Below are positions 27,948 through 34,946 of a DNA stretch of 64,000 nucleotides, one piece after another. Within the stretch, counting starts at the first letter, position 1, and each line of letters opens with the position of its first letter. Below the pieces are notes generated by a model, which was not told where the DNA came from, searched no databases, and worked only from the letters and a program-made list of their open reading frames with translations. Both the position numbers and the translations under genes were made by a program. The DNA is from Flavobacterium caseinilyticum (GTDB lineage: Bacteria; Bacteroidota; Bacteroidia; Flavobacteriales; Flavobacteriaceae). Location: contig NZ_SMFM01000001.1 in NCBI RefSeq assembly GCF_004349085.1, positions 62,001 through 126,000 of the forward strand, in the 5' to 3' direction.

Positions 27948-27959
27948 TGATAATTATCA
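27948..27959. promoter_or_regulatory. 12-bp palindrome TGATAATTATCA upstream of feoA
   Basis: A perfect 12-bp palindrome lies immediately upstream of the feoA -33 element. It resembles a shortened Fur/PerR-family box. The identical 12-mer occurs at 62346-62357 in front of the AraC regulator of the haem region. Confidence 0.5.
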
Positions 27960-27960
27960 T

Positions 27961-27989
27961 TTGTGTTTATATTTAAATGTGTATTTTTG
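27961..27989 (+). promoter_or_regulatory. feoA promoter
   Basis: TTG at 27961-27963, an 18-base spacer and TATTTTTG at 27982-27989 fit the Bacteroidetes -33/-7 consensus. The predicted start of transcription falls near 27996, inside the candidate CTTAA-N6-CTAAA operator at 27994-28009. Confidence 0.7.
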
Positions 27990-27993
27990 CAAT

Positions 27994-28009
27994 CTTAATT
28001 CAATCTAAA
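27994..28009. promoter_or_regulatory. Candidate DtxR-type operator at the feoA start site
   Basis: CTTAA-TTCAAT-CTAAA has the right half and spacing of the TTTAG-N6-CTAAA repeat at 34916-34931, but its left half matches at only three of five positions. Position at the predicted transcription start would suit repression. Confidence 0.35.
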
Positions 28010-28015
28010 TAAGTT

Positions 28016-28258
28016 TTGCAAACAACGATACATTCTCTCAAAAAAGGCGAACAAGCCATTATAAAAGACTTTGACATCGACACCGTTCCATTAAAATTAT
28101 TGGAAATGGGTTGCTTACCCGGCAATCTGGTAGAATTACTTCAAATTGCTCCTTTTGGAGATCCTTTGTATTTGAATATTAATGGTTCGCATGTAGCAAT
28201 TCGGGTAGAAACTGCAAAAGAAATTGAGGTTGACATTATAAAAACCAACTTATGGTAA
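28016..28258 (+). CDS. feoA: Ferrous iron transport protein A
   Basis: This 80-residue SH3-like protein (MQTTIHSLKKGEQAIIKDF, LLEMGCLPGNLVELLQIAPFGDP, NINGSHVAIRVETAKEIEVD) fits FeoA, which binds the cytosolic side of FeoB and modulates ferrous-iron import. The start codon is TTG at 28016, which gives the expected N-terminus; there is no in-frame ATG nearby. Its stop lies inside the feoB start region (7-base overlap), so translation is coupled. The promoter and a candidate metalloregulator site lie just upstream. Confidence 0.9.
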   Translation: MQTTIHSLKKGEQAIIKDFDIDTVPLKLLEMGCLPGNLVELLQIAPFGDPLYLNINGSHVAIRVETAKEIEVDIIKTNLW

Positions 28259-30354
28259 GCAAACAAAACATCAATGTTGCTTTAATCGGGAATCCGAATG
28301 TGGGCAAAACTTCCGTTTTTAATCAGCTCACCGGCCTGAATCAACAAGTAGGGAATTATCCCGGAATTACTGTTGAAAAAAAGATAGGTTTCTGCAAATT
28401 ACCCAATAATATTAAGGCTAATATTCTGGATTTACCCGGGACCTACAGCCTGAATGCCAGTTCGATTGATGAAAATGTGGTGATTGAATTATTACTGAAC
28501 AAAAACGACAAATTATATCCTGACGTGGCTTTAGTAGTCACTGATGTGGAAAATTTAAAACGAAACTTACTCCTTTTTACCCAAATAAAAGACCTTGAAA
28601 TTCCAACAATATTAGTCATCAACATGGCTGACAGAATGAAGTTCAAAGGGATTTCACTGGATATTCCGTATCTCGAGGAACACTTGAAAACTAAAATTGC
28701 TTTAATCAGTTCCAGAAAAGGATATGGAATTGATGAGTTGAAAAACTTGATTGTCAGCTATCGTACCATTTCTACTGAACCATGTTTAAATGCCTCGAGT
28801 ATTGATCCCGACTATTTCAATAATTTACGTAAAGCTTTCCCCAACCAACTGTTGTATAAATTATGGCTGGTGATTACACAAGACGTTAATTTCCTGAATT
28901 TAGAACGAAATGAAATCCGAAGTTCGTTTACGAAATCACACTCTGATTTAAAACGCCTGCAACAAAAAGAAACTATAAAACGCTACCAATTCATCAATGA
29001 TGTTTTGAAGGTCGGATTAAAAATTGATTCCTCCGTTGCAAGAGATTATCGCAGCAGGCTAGACCGCGTGCTGACCCATAAAATTTGGGGATACGTCATC
29101 TTCTTTCTGATTTTGTTTGTTATTTTCCAATCTATTTTCGAATGGTCTAAAATTCCAATGGATTTCATCGATGCCTCTTTTGCTTCGTTGAGTACGCTTG
29201 CTGCGGAAGAATTACCAGCCGGAGTTTTAACGAATTTAATTTCGCAGGGAATCATCCCGGGAATTGGAGGTATTTTGATATTTATTCCACAAATTGCATT
29301 TCTTTTTATGTTTATTTCCATTTTGGAAGAAAGCGGTTATATGAGCCGCGTGGTTTTCCTGATGGACAAAATCATGCGAAAATTTGGTTTATCGGGCAAA
29401 AGTGTGGTGCCGTTAATTTCTGGAACAGCCTGTGCCATTCCTGCTATTATGGCCACCAGAAATATCGAAAACTGGAAAGAAAGACTGATTACTATTCTGG
29501 TAACTCCATTCACAACTTGTTCTGCCAGATTACCGGTTTATGCCATTATTATTGCGTTGGTAATCCCGGACAATCGTGTTTTCGGATTTCTGAACATGCA
29601 GGGAATGACCTTGATGTTGTTGTATCTTTTGGGTTTTGGAATGGCTATTTTTTCAGCTTATATTTTAAATAAAATCCTAAAAATAAAAGGAAAAACCTAT
29701 TTCGTCGTAGAAATGCCCAATTATAAATTACCACTTTTCAAGAACGTAGGAATCAATGTAATCGAAAAAACAAAGGCTTTTATTTATGGCGCCGGAAAAA
29801 TAATTTTGGCCATTTCCATCGTATTGTGGTTTTTAGCTTCTTACGGACCAGGAGAAAAATTCAATAATGCGGAAAAAATTGTTATTGAAAACACGAAGCA
29901 AAATCCGTTGCAGGAAGATGAATTTGAAAATGCTGTCGCTTCTCAAAAATTGGAAAATTCCTATATTGGAATTATGGGAAAAGCCATTGAACCTGCCATT
30001 TCGCCATTAGGCTACGACTGGAAAATAGGCATTGCGATTATCAGTTCCTTTGCGGCCAGAGAAGTTTTTGTGGGAACATTAGCAACGATTTACAGCGTTG
30101 GCGGAAGCGATAATGAAGTTACCATCAAAAACAAAATGGCTGCCGAAATCAATCCCGTTACCGGAGAAAAAATCTTCAACTTTGCCTCCGGAATATCATT
30201 GCTATTATTTTATGCTTTTGCCATGCAATGTGCCAGCACACTAGCGGTTACTAAAAAAGAAACCAATTCCTGGAAATGGCCGGCAGGACAATTGATCTTC
30301 ATGTCTGGATTTGCATATGTTGTAGCGTTACTTGCATATCAAATTCTGAAATAA
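28252..30354 (+). CDS. feoB: Ferrous iron transporter FeoB
   Basis: This 700-residue protein imports Fe2+ across the inner membrane. The N-terminal G-domain has G1 GNPNVGKTS, the switch Thr in NYPGITVEK, DLPGTYSL (G3), INMADRMK (G4, N-x-x-D) and ISSRKGYG (G5). A helical GDI-like linker follows (about 170-265). The C-terminal membrane domain (about 275-700) contains two Gate motifs, for example LISGTACAIPAIMATR and TCSARLPVYAI, with the conserved Cys of the pathway. The length is usual for Bacteroidota FeoB without a fused FeoA. It overlaps feoA by seven bases. Confidence 0.95.
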   Translation: MVSKQNINVALIGNPNVGKTSVFNQLTGLNQQVGNYPGITVEKKIGFCKLPNNIKANILDLPGTYSLNASSIDENVVIELLLNKNDKLYPDVALVVTDVENLKRNLLLFTQIKDLEIPTILVINMADRMKFKGISLDIPYLEEHLKTKIALISSRKGYGIDELKNLIVSYRTISTEPCLNASSIDPDYFNNLRKAFPNQLLYKLWLVITQDVNFLNLERNEIRSSFTKSHSDLKRLQQKETIKRYQFINDVLKVGLKIDSSVARDYRSRLDRVLTHKIWGYVIFFLILFVIFQSIFEWSKIPMDFIDASFASLSTLAAEELPAGVLTNLISQGIIPGIGGILIFIPQIAFLFMFISILEESGYMSRVVFLMDKIMRKFGLSGKSVVPLISGTACAIPAIMATRNIENWKERLITILVTPFTTCSARLPVYAIIIALVIPDNRVFGFLNMQGMTLMLLYLLGFGMAIFSAYILNKILKIKGKTYFVVEMPNYKLPLFKNVGINVIEKTKAFIYGAGKIILAISIVLWFLASYGPGEKFNNAEKIVIENTKQNPLQEDEFENAVASQKLENSYIGIMGKAIEPAISPLGYDWKIGIAIISSFAAREVFVGTLATIYSVGGSDNEVTIKNKMAAEINPVTGEKIFNFASGISLLLFYAFAMQCASTLAVTKKETNSWKWPAGQLIFMSGFAYVVALLAYQILK

Positions 30355-30397
30355 ATATTGAACAAAAGTTAAATTTGACAATTTATTTATTTTTATC

Positions 30398-30428
30398 TTG
30401 TCTAAATAAGAATTACATTCTACATTTG
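30398..30428 (+). promoter_or_regulatory. Promoter of the FecA-like receptor gene
   Basis: TTG 30398-30400, 20 bases, TACATTTG 30421-30428. Right after it, TAGAATTAATCTA at 30434-30446 forms a small inverted repeat overlapping the expected transcription start, and TCTAAATAA occurs both there and in the spacer (30401). Confidence 0.65.
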
Positions 30429-30453
30429 CCGCGTAGAATTAATCTAAATAAAA

Positions 30454-32682
30454 ATGAAGAATATTATAATTACCGGATCACTCCTTGTTACATCATTATT
30501 GTTTGCACAACAAAAAGAACTTTCAAAAACTCAAAAGGACAGTATTGAAAGTTTAAATGAAGTCATCATTACTACCGATGCTATTATCGGCAGTAAATTC
30601 AAAGCTAAAAACAAAGCCGGTTCTACTTATTTTATTTCTCCAAAAGAATTAAAAACCTTCAATTACGACGACGTTTCCCGAATTCTGAGAACAGTTCCCG
30701 GAGTTACTATTCAGGAAGAAGATGGTTTTGGTTTACGTCCAAATATCGGAATGCGAGGAACAAGTCCCAACCGAAGTGAAAAAATCACTTTGATGGAAGA
30801 TGGAATTCTTATTGCTCCAGCTCCTTACTCCGCTCCTGCGGCTTATTATTTTCCAACAGTAAACAGAATGCAGTCTTTCGAAATATTGAAAGGCGGAAGC
30901 CAAATCCAATACGGACCCTACACCACTGGAGGAGCGATGAATATGGTTTCGACTCAAATTCCAAATCGTTTTTCAGGTCGTGTAATCGCCAGCATTGGAA
31001 GTTTTAACACCAAAAAAACCTACGTGAATATCGGAGACGAGCATAAAAATTTTGGTTATGTTTTAGAATACAACAACCGAAATTCTGATGGATTCAAAAA
31101 AATTGACAACAGCTCAAAAAACACCGGTTTTCAAGGAAATGATTATGTAGCAAAATTCAGAATTAATACAGATGCTGATGCAAAAATTTACCAATCGTTA
31201 ACCGCAAAAATTCAGTATAGCGAGGATTTGGCAAACGAAACGTATCTTGGCTTGACCGATGCCGATTATGCTGAAAATCCGTTCCGACGATACATTGGTT
31301 CAAGTGAAGATTATATTGAAACGGAGCATAAACAAATTATGCTGACGCACTTGATAAAACCTTTTCAAAACTTCAGTATCACTACAAAAGCCTACAAAAA
31401 TGATTTTGCCAGAAACTGGTATAAATTGGATGCTTTGAAACTTGGAGCTTCAAAGGTTAGTATCAATAATATATTGACAAATCCTACCATTTACAATGCA
31501 GAATACCGCGCTGTAACTGCTGCCGATAACACAAGCGATAACGCATTATTGGTAAAAGCGAATAACCGTGTTTATGAAGCTAAAGGAATTCAAACGGTGG
31601 CGAACTACACTTTTGAAACGGGCAAAGCAAAACACGATATTGATTTTGGTATCCGTTACCACGAAGATTTTGAAGATCGTTTCCAATGGGTTGACGGATA
31701 TGCAATTCAAAACGGAGTGATGAACAGAACCAGCAACGGAACTCCCGGAACTGACGCCAATGCTATCGTAAAGGCAGAAGCCATTGCTGCTCATATTCTT
31801 TACAATCTGAATATTGATAAATTCACTTTCACACCCGGAATTCGCTACGAAGACATCAAATTGAATTCATTGAATTATGGAACAAAGGATGTAGCCAGAG
31901 CAGGTACAACTTTGGCGACAGCCAATAATAAAACAAATGTTTGGATTCCTGGAATGGGAATTCTATATAAAATAAATGACGATTACAACATTTTTACAAG
32001 CGTTCATAAAGGTTTCTCTCCTCCTGGAGTAAAAGCAGGTGAAGATGCAGAAAGCAGTTTGAATACAGAAATGGGTTTCCGTTTTCATAAAAATGCTTTA
32101 CAAGGGGAAATCATAGGTTATTACAACAACTTTTCTAATCTTCAAGGTTCAGATTCGATGTCAGGTGGAGGAGCCGGGACTGGTGACTTATTCAATGCGG
32201 GAGAAGCTATCGTAAAAGGAATTGAAGTTCTGGCAACCTATGAGGTTATCAACAACCAAGCAAAAGGATTCAAAATACCGGTTACCGTTTCGTATACTTT
32301 AACAAATACCGAATTGAAAAATAATTTCAACAGCACCATTTGGGGAACTGTAGAAAGTGGAGACGAAATTCCATACATCGCCAAAAATCAGTTGGCAATC
32401 ACAACAGCATTTGAAACTGAAAAATTCAATTTTGCCCTTAGCGGTAAATACGTAGATGCTTTTAGAACTGAAGCTGGCGTTGGAACGATTCCGGCAAATA
32501 ATAGAGTCGCTTCGAATTTTATTATAGATTTCTCTGCTAAATACCACCTAACTAACAACATCAGTTTGATGGGAAATATCATAAATTTATTAGACAAAGA
32601 ATACGCAGTTTCGAGAGTTCCAGCAGGTTTAAGACCAGGACAACCTTTTGGAATTAACTTTGGAATAATGGCGCAGTTGTAA
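30454..32682 (+). CDS. TonB-dependent outer-membrane receptor, FecA-like
   Basis: This 742-residue protein has a signal peptide (about 1-18, ending LLFA). A plug domain follows, without an N-terminal CarboxypepD-like module (GSTYFISPKELKTFNYDDVSRILRTVPGVTIQEEDGFGLRPNIGMRGTSPNRSEKI... is read as the plug). Then comes the 22-strand barrel ending in FGINFGIMAQL. IRMRGTSPNRSEKITLMEDG and EILKGGSQIQYGPYTTGGAMNMV are hallmarks of the FecA-type ferric-citrate/siderophore receptors. The position 100 bases after feoB, with its own promoter and a TCTAAAT-containing repeat, makes an iron ligand likely; the exact ligand is not known. Confidence 0.88.
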   Translation: MKNIIITGSLLVTSLLFAQQKELSKTQKDSIESLNEVIITTDAIIGSKFKAKNKAGSTYFISPKELKTFNYDDVSRILRTVPGVTIQEEDGFGLRPNIGMRGTSPNRSEKITLMEDGILIAPAPYSAPAAYYFPTVNRMQSFEILKGGSQIQYGPYTTGGAMNMVSTQIPNRFSGRVIASIGSFNTKKTYVNIGDEHKNFGYVLEYNNRNSDGFKKIDNSSKNTGFQGNDYVAKFRINTDADAKIYQSLTAKIQYSEDLANETYLGLTDADYAENPFRRYIGSSEDYIETEHKQIMLTHLIKPFQNFSITTKAYKNDFARNWYKLDALKLGASKVSINNILTNPTIYNAEYRAVTAADNTSDNALLVKANNRVYEAKGIQTVANYTFETGKAKHDIDFGIRYHEDFEDRFQWVDGYAIQNGVMNRTSNGTPGTDANAIVKAEAIAAHILYNLNIDKFTFTPGIRYEDIKLNSLNYGTKDVARAGTTLATANNKTNVWIPGMGILYKINDDYNIFTSVHKGFSPPGVKAGEDAESSLNTEMGFRFHKNALQGEIIGYYNNFSNLQGSDSMSGGGAGTGDLFNAGEAIVKGIEVLATYEVINNQAKGFKIPVTVSYTLTNTELKNNFNSTIWGTVESGDEIPYIAKNQLAITTAFETEKFNFALSGKYVDAFRTEAGVGTIPANNRVASNFIIDFSAKYHLTNNISLMGNIINLLDKEYAVSRVPAGLRPGQPFGINFGIMAQL

Positions 32683-32703
32683 AACTTTGTCATTAGTTTA
32701 ACG

Positions 32704-32735
32704 CAAAAAAGCAACCTTTTCGGGTTGCTTTTTCT
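32704..32735. terminator. Intrinsic terminator after the FecA-like receptor gene
   Basis: AAAAAGCAACC and GGTTGCTTTTT form an 11-bp stem with a short TTTTCG loop, 21 bases after the stop codon. Confidence 0.85.
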
Positions 32736-32747
32736 TATTTTTACAAT

Positions 32748-32876
32748 ATGGATATTCAAGAAATTTTAGCTTTTGTAGCGCTCGGAATAGCACTGGCTTT
32801 TTTGATTAAAAAATTCTTCTTCAAAAAGAAAAAATCGGATAAAGATTGTGGCAGCGGCGATTGTGGCTGCAACTAA
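32748..32876 (+). CDS. FeoB-associated Cys-rich membrane protein (42 aa)
   Basis: ATG at 32748 opens a 42-residue frame ending TAA at 32874-32876. An N-terminal transmembrane helix (about 5-21) is followed by a Lys-rich stretch (KKFFFKKKKSDKD) and a Cys/Gly tail, CGSGDCGCN. This is the pattern of the small FeoB-associated proteins seen next to feoB in many Bacteroidota and Firmicutes. The role is thought to be in ferrous iron transport but is not established. It lies 2.4 kb downstream of feoB, beyond the receptor gene and its terminator. Confidence 0.8.
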   Translation: MDIQEILAFVALGIALAFLIKKFFFKKKKSDKDCGSGDCGCN

Positions 32877-32878
32877 TC

Positions 32879-33295
32879 CTATCTCAAATAACCAATTTTC
32901 AGGTAATAATCTTCCGGATCAATCTTGCTTCCTTCTTTTGGATACGGCACCACACCAATGCTTTTTATCTTCTTTTGTTTTTCAGGCAGATATTTAGAGA
33001 ACCACTTTTTATTGTCTTCTTCATTTTCCATCGAAAACACCAAAGTCGTATCTTCAATCAATTTTGAATCTTTATACACTGAAACAACGGCTGTAACTTC
33101 TCCCTCCCAAATACAGGTCACGCCTTCCGGACATCGGGAATCAGTAACAATCGCTTTTAAAACCAGTTGAAATCCTCTTTGATTAGGACAGACTTTCTGC
33201 TTTATAGTTGTGTATTTAACTTTTTGTGATTCTGGGCTTTGCGCCAAAGCTAAACTGCTAATCATCATAAAAAGGAATAAAACTGACTTTTTCAC
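32879..33295 (-). CDS. Secreted conserved protein with RCPEGVTCIWEGE motif
   Basis: This is a 138-residue protein. A signal peptide (MKKSVLFLFMMISSLALA, then Q) is followed by a mature part that is small and beta-rich, with three cysteines in VCPNQRGF and SRCPEGVTCIWEGE. The C-P-x-x-V-x-C-I-W-x-G-E pattern recurs in short exported Bacteroidota proteins of unknown function. It ends two bases from the convergent small Cys-rich gene, so it probably shares no terminator of its own. No function is assigned. Confidence 0.65.
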   Translation of the reverse strand: MKKSVLFLFMMISSLALAQSPESQKVKYTTIKQKVCPNQRGFQLVLKAIVTDSRCPEGVTCIWEGEVTAVVSVYKDSKLIEDTTLVFSMENEEDNKKWFSKYLPEKQKKIKSIGVVPYPKEGSKIDPEDYYLKIGYLR

Positions 33296-33342
33296 ACGTT
33301 ATGTTTAAAGGGTTAAAATATTATTGAAAGACCACAAAATTG

Positions 33343-34161
33343 CTAACCCAACGCAACGTCCAAAACCATCATTACAATAAATCCTCCGACGAATCCCAGC
33401 GTGGCGATATCCGTATTTTTATCCTGTTGCGTTTCCGGAATTACTTCTTCCACTACTACAAAAATCATGGCGCCTGCGGCAAAAGCCAAAGCATAAGGCA
33501 AAATTGGGGTGAAAAACGTGACTGCAAAAGCCCCTAAAACTGCGGCAACCGGCTCCACTAATGCTGAAGATTGGCCGTAAAAAAAACTTTTTCGTCTGCT
33601 CATTCCCATGCGTCGCAGCGGCATGGCAACAGCTATTCCTTCAGGAAAATTCTGAATTCCAATACCAATGGCTAAAGTAACGGCGCCCGCGATGGAAGCT
33701 TCCGGAATCCCGGCGGCTACTCCCCCAAAAAGAACTCCAACGGCCAATCCTTCCGGAATATTGTGCAGTGTAATTGCCGAAACCAGCAAAGTCGTGCGTT
33801 GCCAAGGCGATTTGATTCCTTCGGTAACTTTAAAATTGATATGCAAATGAGGCAACACTTTATCAATACCAAAAATGAAAAGTGCGCCAAGGAAAAAACC
33901 AATAGCTGCAGGAATGACTTTTTCAAAACCTTCTCCGCCCGTCATTTCTATGGCTGGAGCCAATAAACTCCAAAAACTGGCCGCAACCATCACACCTCCG
34001 GTGAACCCGAGCATTCCGTCAAGCACCGTCCGATTCATGGTTTTAAACATAAAAACGAAAGAAGCTCCTAACGCGGTTAGAAACCAAGTGAACAAACTCG
34101 CATACAATGCGGCTAATATTGGGTCGATGCTCGTGAAATAATCTACTATAGATTGAAACAT
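33343..34161 (-). CDS. ZIP-family metal transporter
   Basis: This 272-residue inner-membrane protein has eight hydrophobic segments. The two ZIP metal motifs are LHNIPEGLAVGVLFG (helix IV) and NFPEGIAVAMPLRR (helix V), with the His/Glu pairs of the binuclear transport site. ZIP proteins import Zn2+, Fe2+ or Mn2+ into the cytosol; the ZupT-like subgroup is broad in substrate. Its start is two bases from the stop of the DtxR gene, so both are one operon. Co-transcription with a DtxR/MntR-type repressor favours manganese or iron as the substrate. Confidence 0.88.
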   Translation of the reverse strand: MFQSIVDYFTSIDPILAALYASLFTWFLTALGASFVFMFKTMNRTVLDGMLGFTGGVMVAASFWSLLAPAIEMTGGEGFEKVIPAAIGFFLGALFIFGIDKVLPHLHINFKVTEGIKSPWQRTTLLVSAITLHNIPEGLAVGVLFGGVAAGIPEASIAGAVTLAIGIGIQNFPEGIAVAMPLRRMGMSRRKSFFYGQSSALVEPVAAVLGAFAVTFFTPILPYALAFAAGAMIFVVVEEVIPETQQDKNTDIATLGFVGGFIVMMVLDVALG

Positions 34162-34163
34162 AA

Positions 34164-34811
34164 TTATTTGATATAAATATTACTGGCTATTTTATTTGAA
34201 ACCGTTAATTCTTTGGTCCCAACCCGAATTCGGAAAGAGGAATCAAAACTTTCCTTCTCTATAATTTCAATTTGGGAACCCAAAGCGATTTCCTGTTTGT
34301 CTAAATATTTTAAAAAATCAGAAGAAGTATCCTTGACACCCACACAAATTCCTATTTGGTTTTTTTCAAATTCCGAAAGCAATTGTTTTTCTACTTTTAT
34401 AATTCTTCCATTCGCATCCGGAATGGGATCTCCGTGCGGATCTTCAGTAGGATTCCCCAGAAAATCATCTAACTTATTAATAAGTTTTTCAGATTTTATG
34501 TGTTCCAATTGTTCCGCAATATCGTGTACCTCATCCCAGGAAAACTCCAATTTCTCCACGAGAAAACATTCCCAAAGACGGTGTTTTCTAACAATCATCT
34601 TCGCTGCTAGTTTTCCTTTATCGGTAAGGGAAACGCCTTGGTATTTTATGTAGTTCACCAAGTCTTTTTCGGAGAGTTTCTTAAGCATATCAGTAACGGA
34701 AGATGCTTTGGTTTCCATTTTTTCAGCAATGGCATTGGTGCTGATATCAGCATCCGAAACCCAAGTAAGGTGGTAAATGGTCTTGAGATAATTTTCTTCT
34801 GAAAAGGTCAT
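34164..34811 (-). CDS. DtxR/MntR-family iron/manganese-dependent regulator
   Basis: This 215-residue protein has the three DtxR domains. A winged HTH (about 1-65, with TFSEENYLKTIYHL and SSVTDMLKKLSEKDLV) is followed by the metal-binding dimerisation domain (about 70-130, with metal ligands in HRLWECFLVEKL, WDEVHDIAEQLEH and GDPHGDPIP). A C-terminal FeoA/SH3-like domain spans about 150-215. The C-terminal domain makes it more like IdeR/DtxR than short MntR. With Fe2+ or Mn2+ such proteins repress metal-uptake genes. It is divergent to the receptor gene, and its own -7 octamer (TACATTTG, minus strand, 34878-34885) lies 18 bases from a TTTG. Confidence 0.92.
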   Translation of the reverse strand: MTFSEENYLKTIYHLTWVSDADISTNAIAEKMETKASSVTDMLKKLSEKDLVNYIKYQGVSLTDKGKLAAKMIVRKHRLWECFLVEKLEFSWDEVHDIAEQLEHIKSEKLINKLDDFLGNPTEDPHGDPIPDANGRIIKVEKQLLSEFEKNQIGICVGVKDTSSDFLKYLDKQEIALGSQIEIIEKESFDSSFRIRVGTKELTVSNKIASNIYIK

Positions 34812-34877
34812 TTAATTTAAGATTGAAGATTAACGTTTTTTGATTTCAGATTTCTAACATCAATTAAGTTATTGATA

Positions 34878-34907
34878 CAAATGTAATTAAAAAATTTGTT
34901 TTGCAAA
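34878..34907 (-). promoter_or_regulatory. Divergent promoter of the dtxR-zip operon
   Basis: On the minus strand TTTG (34907-34904), an 18-base spacer and TACATTTG (34885-34878) match the -33/-7 consensus. The leader would be about 60 bases. The -33 elements of this promoter and of the plus-strand promoter overlap in the same TTTTGCAAAA. Confidence 0.6.
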
Positions 34908-34925
34908 ATATAATTTTTAGATTTG
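34896..34925 (+). promoter_or_regulatory. Promoter of the DtxR-controlled TonB receptor gene
   Basis: TTG at 34896-34898, 19 bases, then TAGATTTG at 34918-34925. The operator-like repeat at 34916-34931 covers the whole -7 element. Confidence 0.65.
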
Positions 34926-34931
34926 CCTAAA
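34916..34931. promoter_or_regulatory. Candidate DtxR operator TTTAG-N6-CTAAA
   Basis: TTTAGATTTGCCTAAA is a perfect 5+5 inverted repeat with a six-base centre. It resembles DtxR/IdeR/MntR sites, lies on the -7 element of the receptor promoter and is 105 bases from the start of the divergent dtxR gene. Metal-loaded DtxR bound here should block RNA polymerase. Confidence 0.55.
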
Positions 34932-34946
34932 TTTAATTTACGTAAA

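Noticed and set aside
32388..32759. 123-residue minus-strand frame in the FecA-like receptor and its terminator
   Set aside because: Shadow of the receptor gene; no start signal or family features.
34923..34946. TTG start giving an eight-residue longer receptor
   Set aside because: It lies inside the -7 element and operator-like repeat; GTG 34947 directly precedes the signal peptide.
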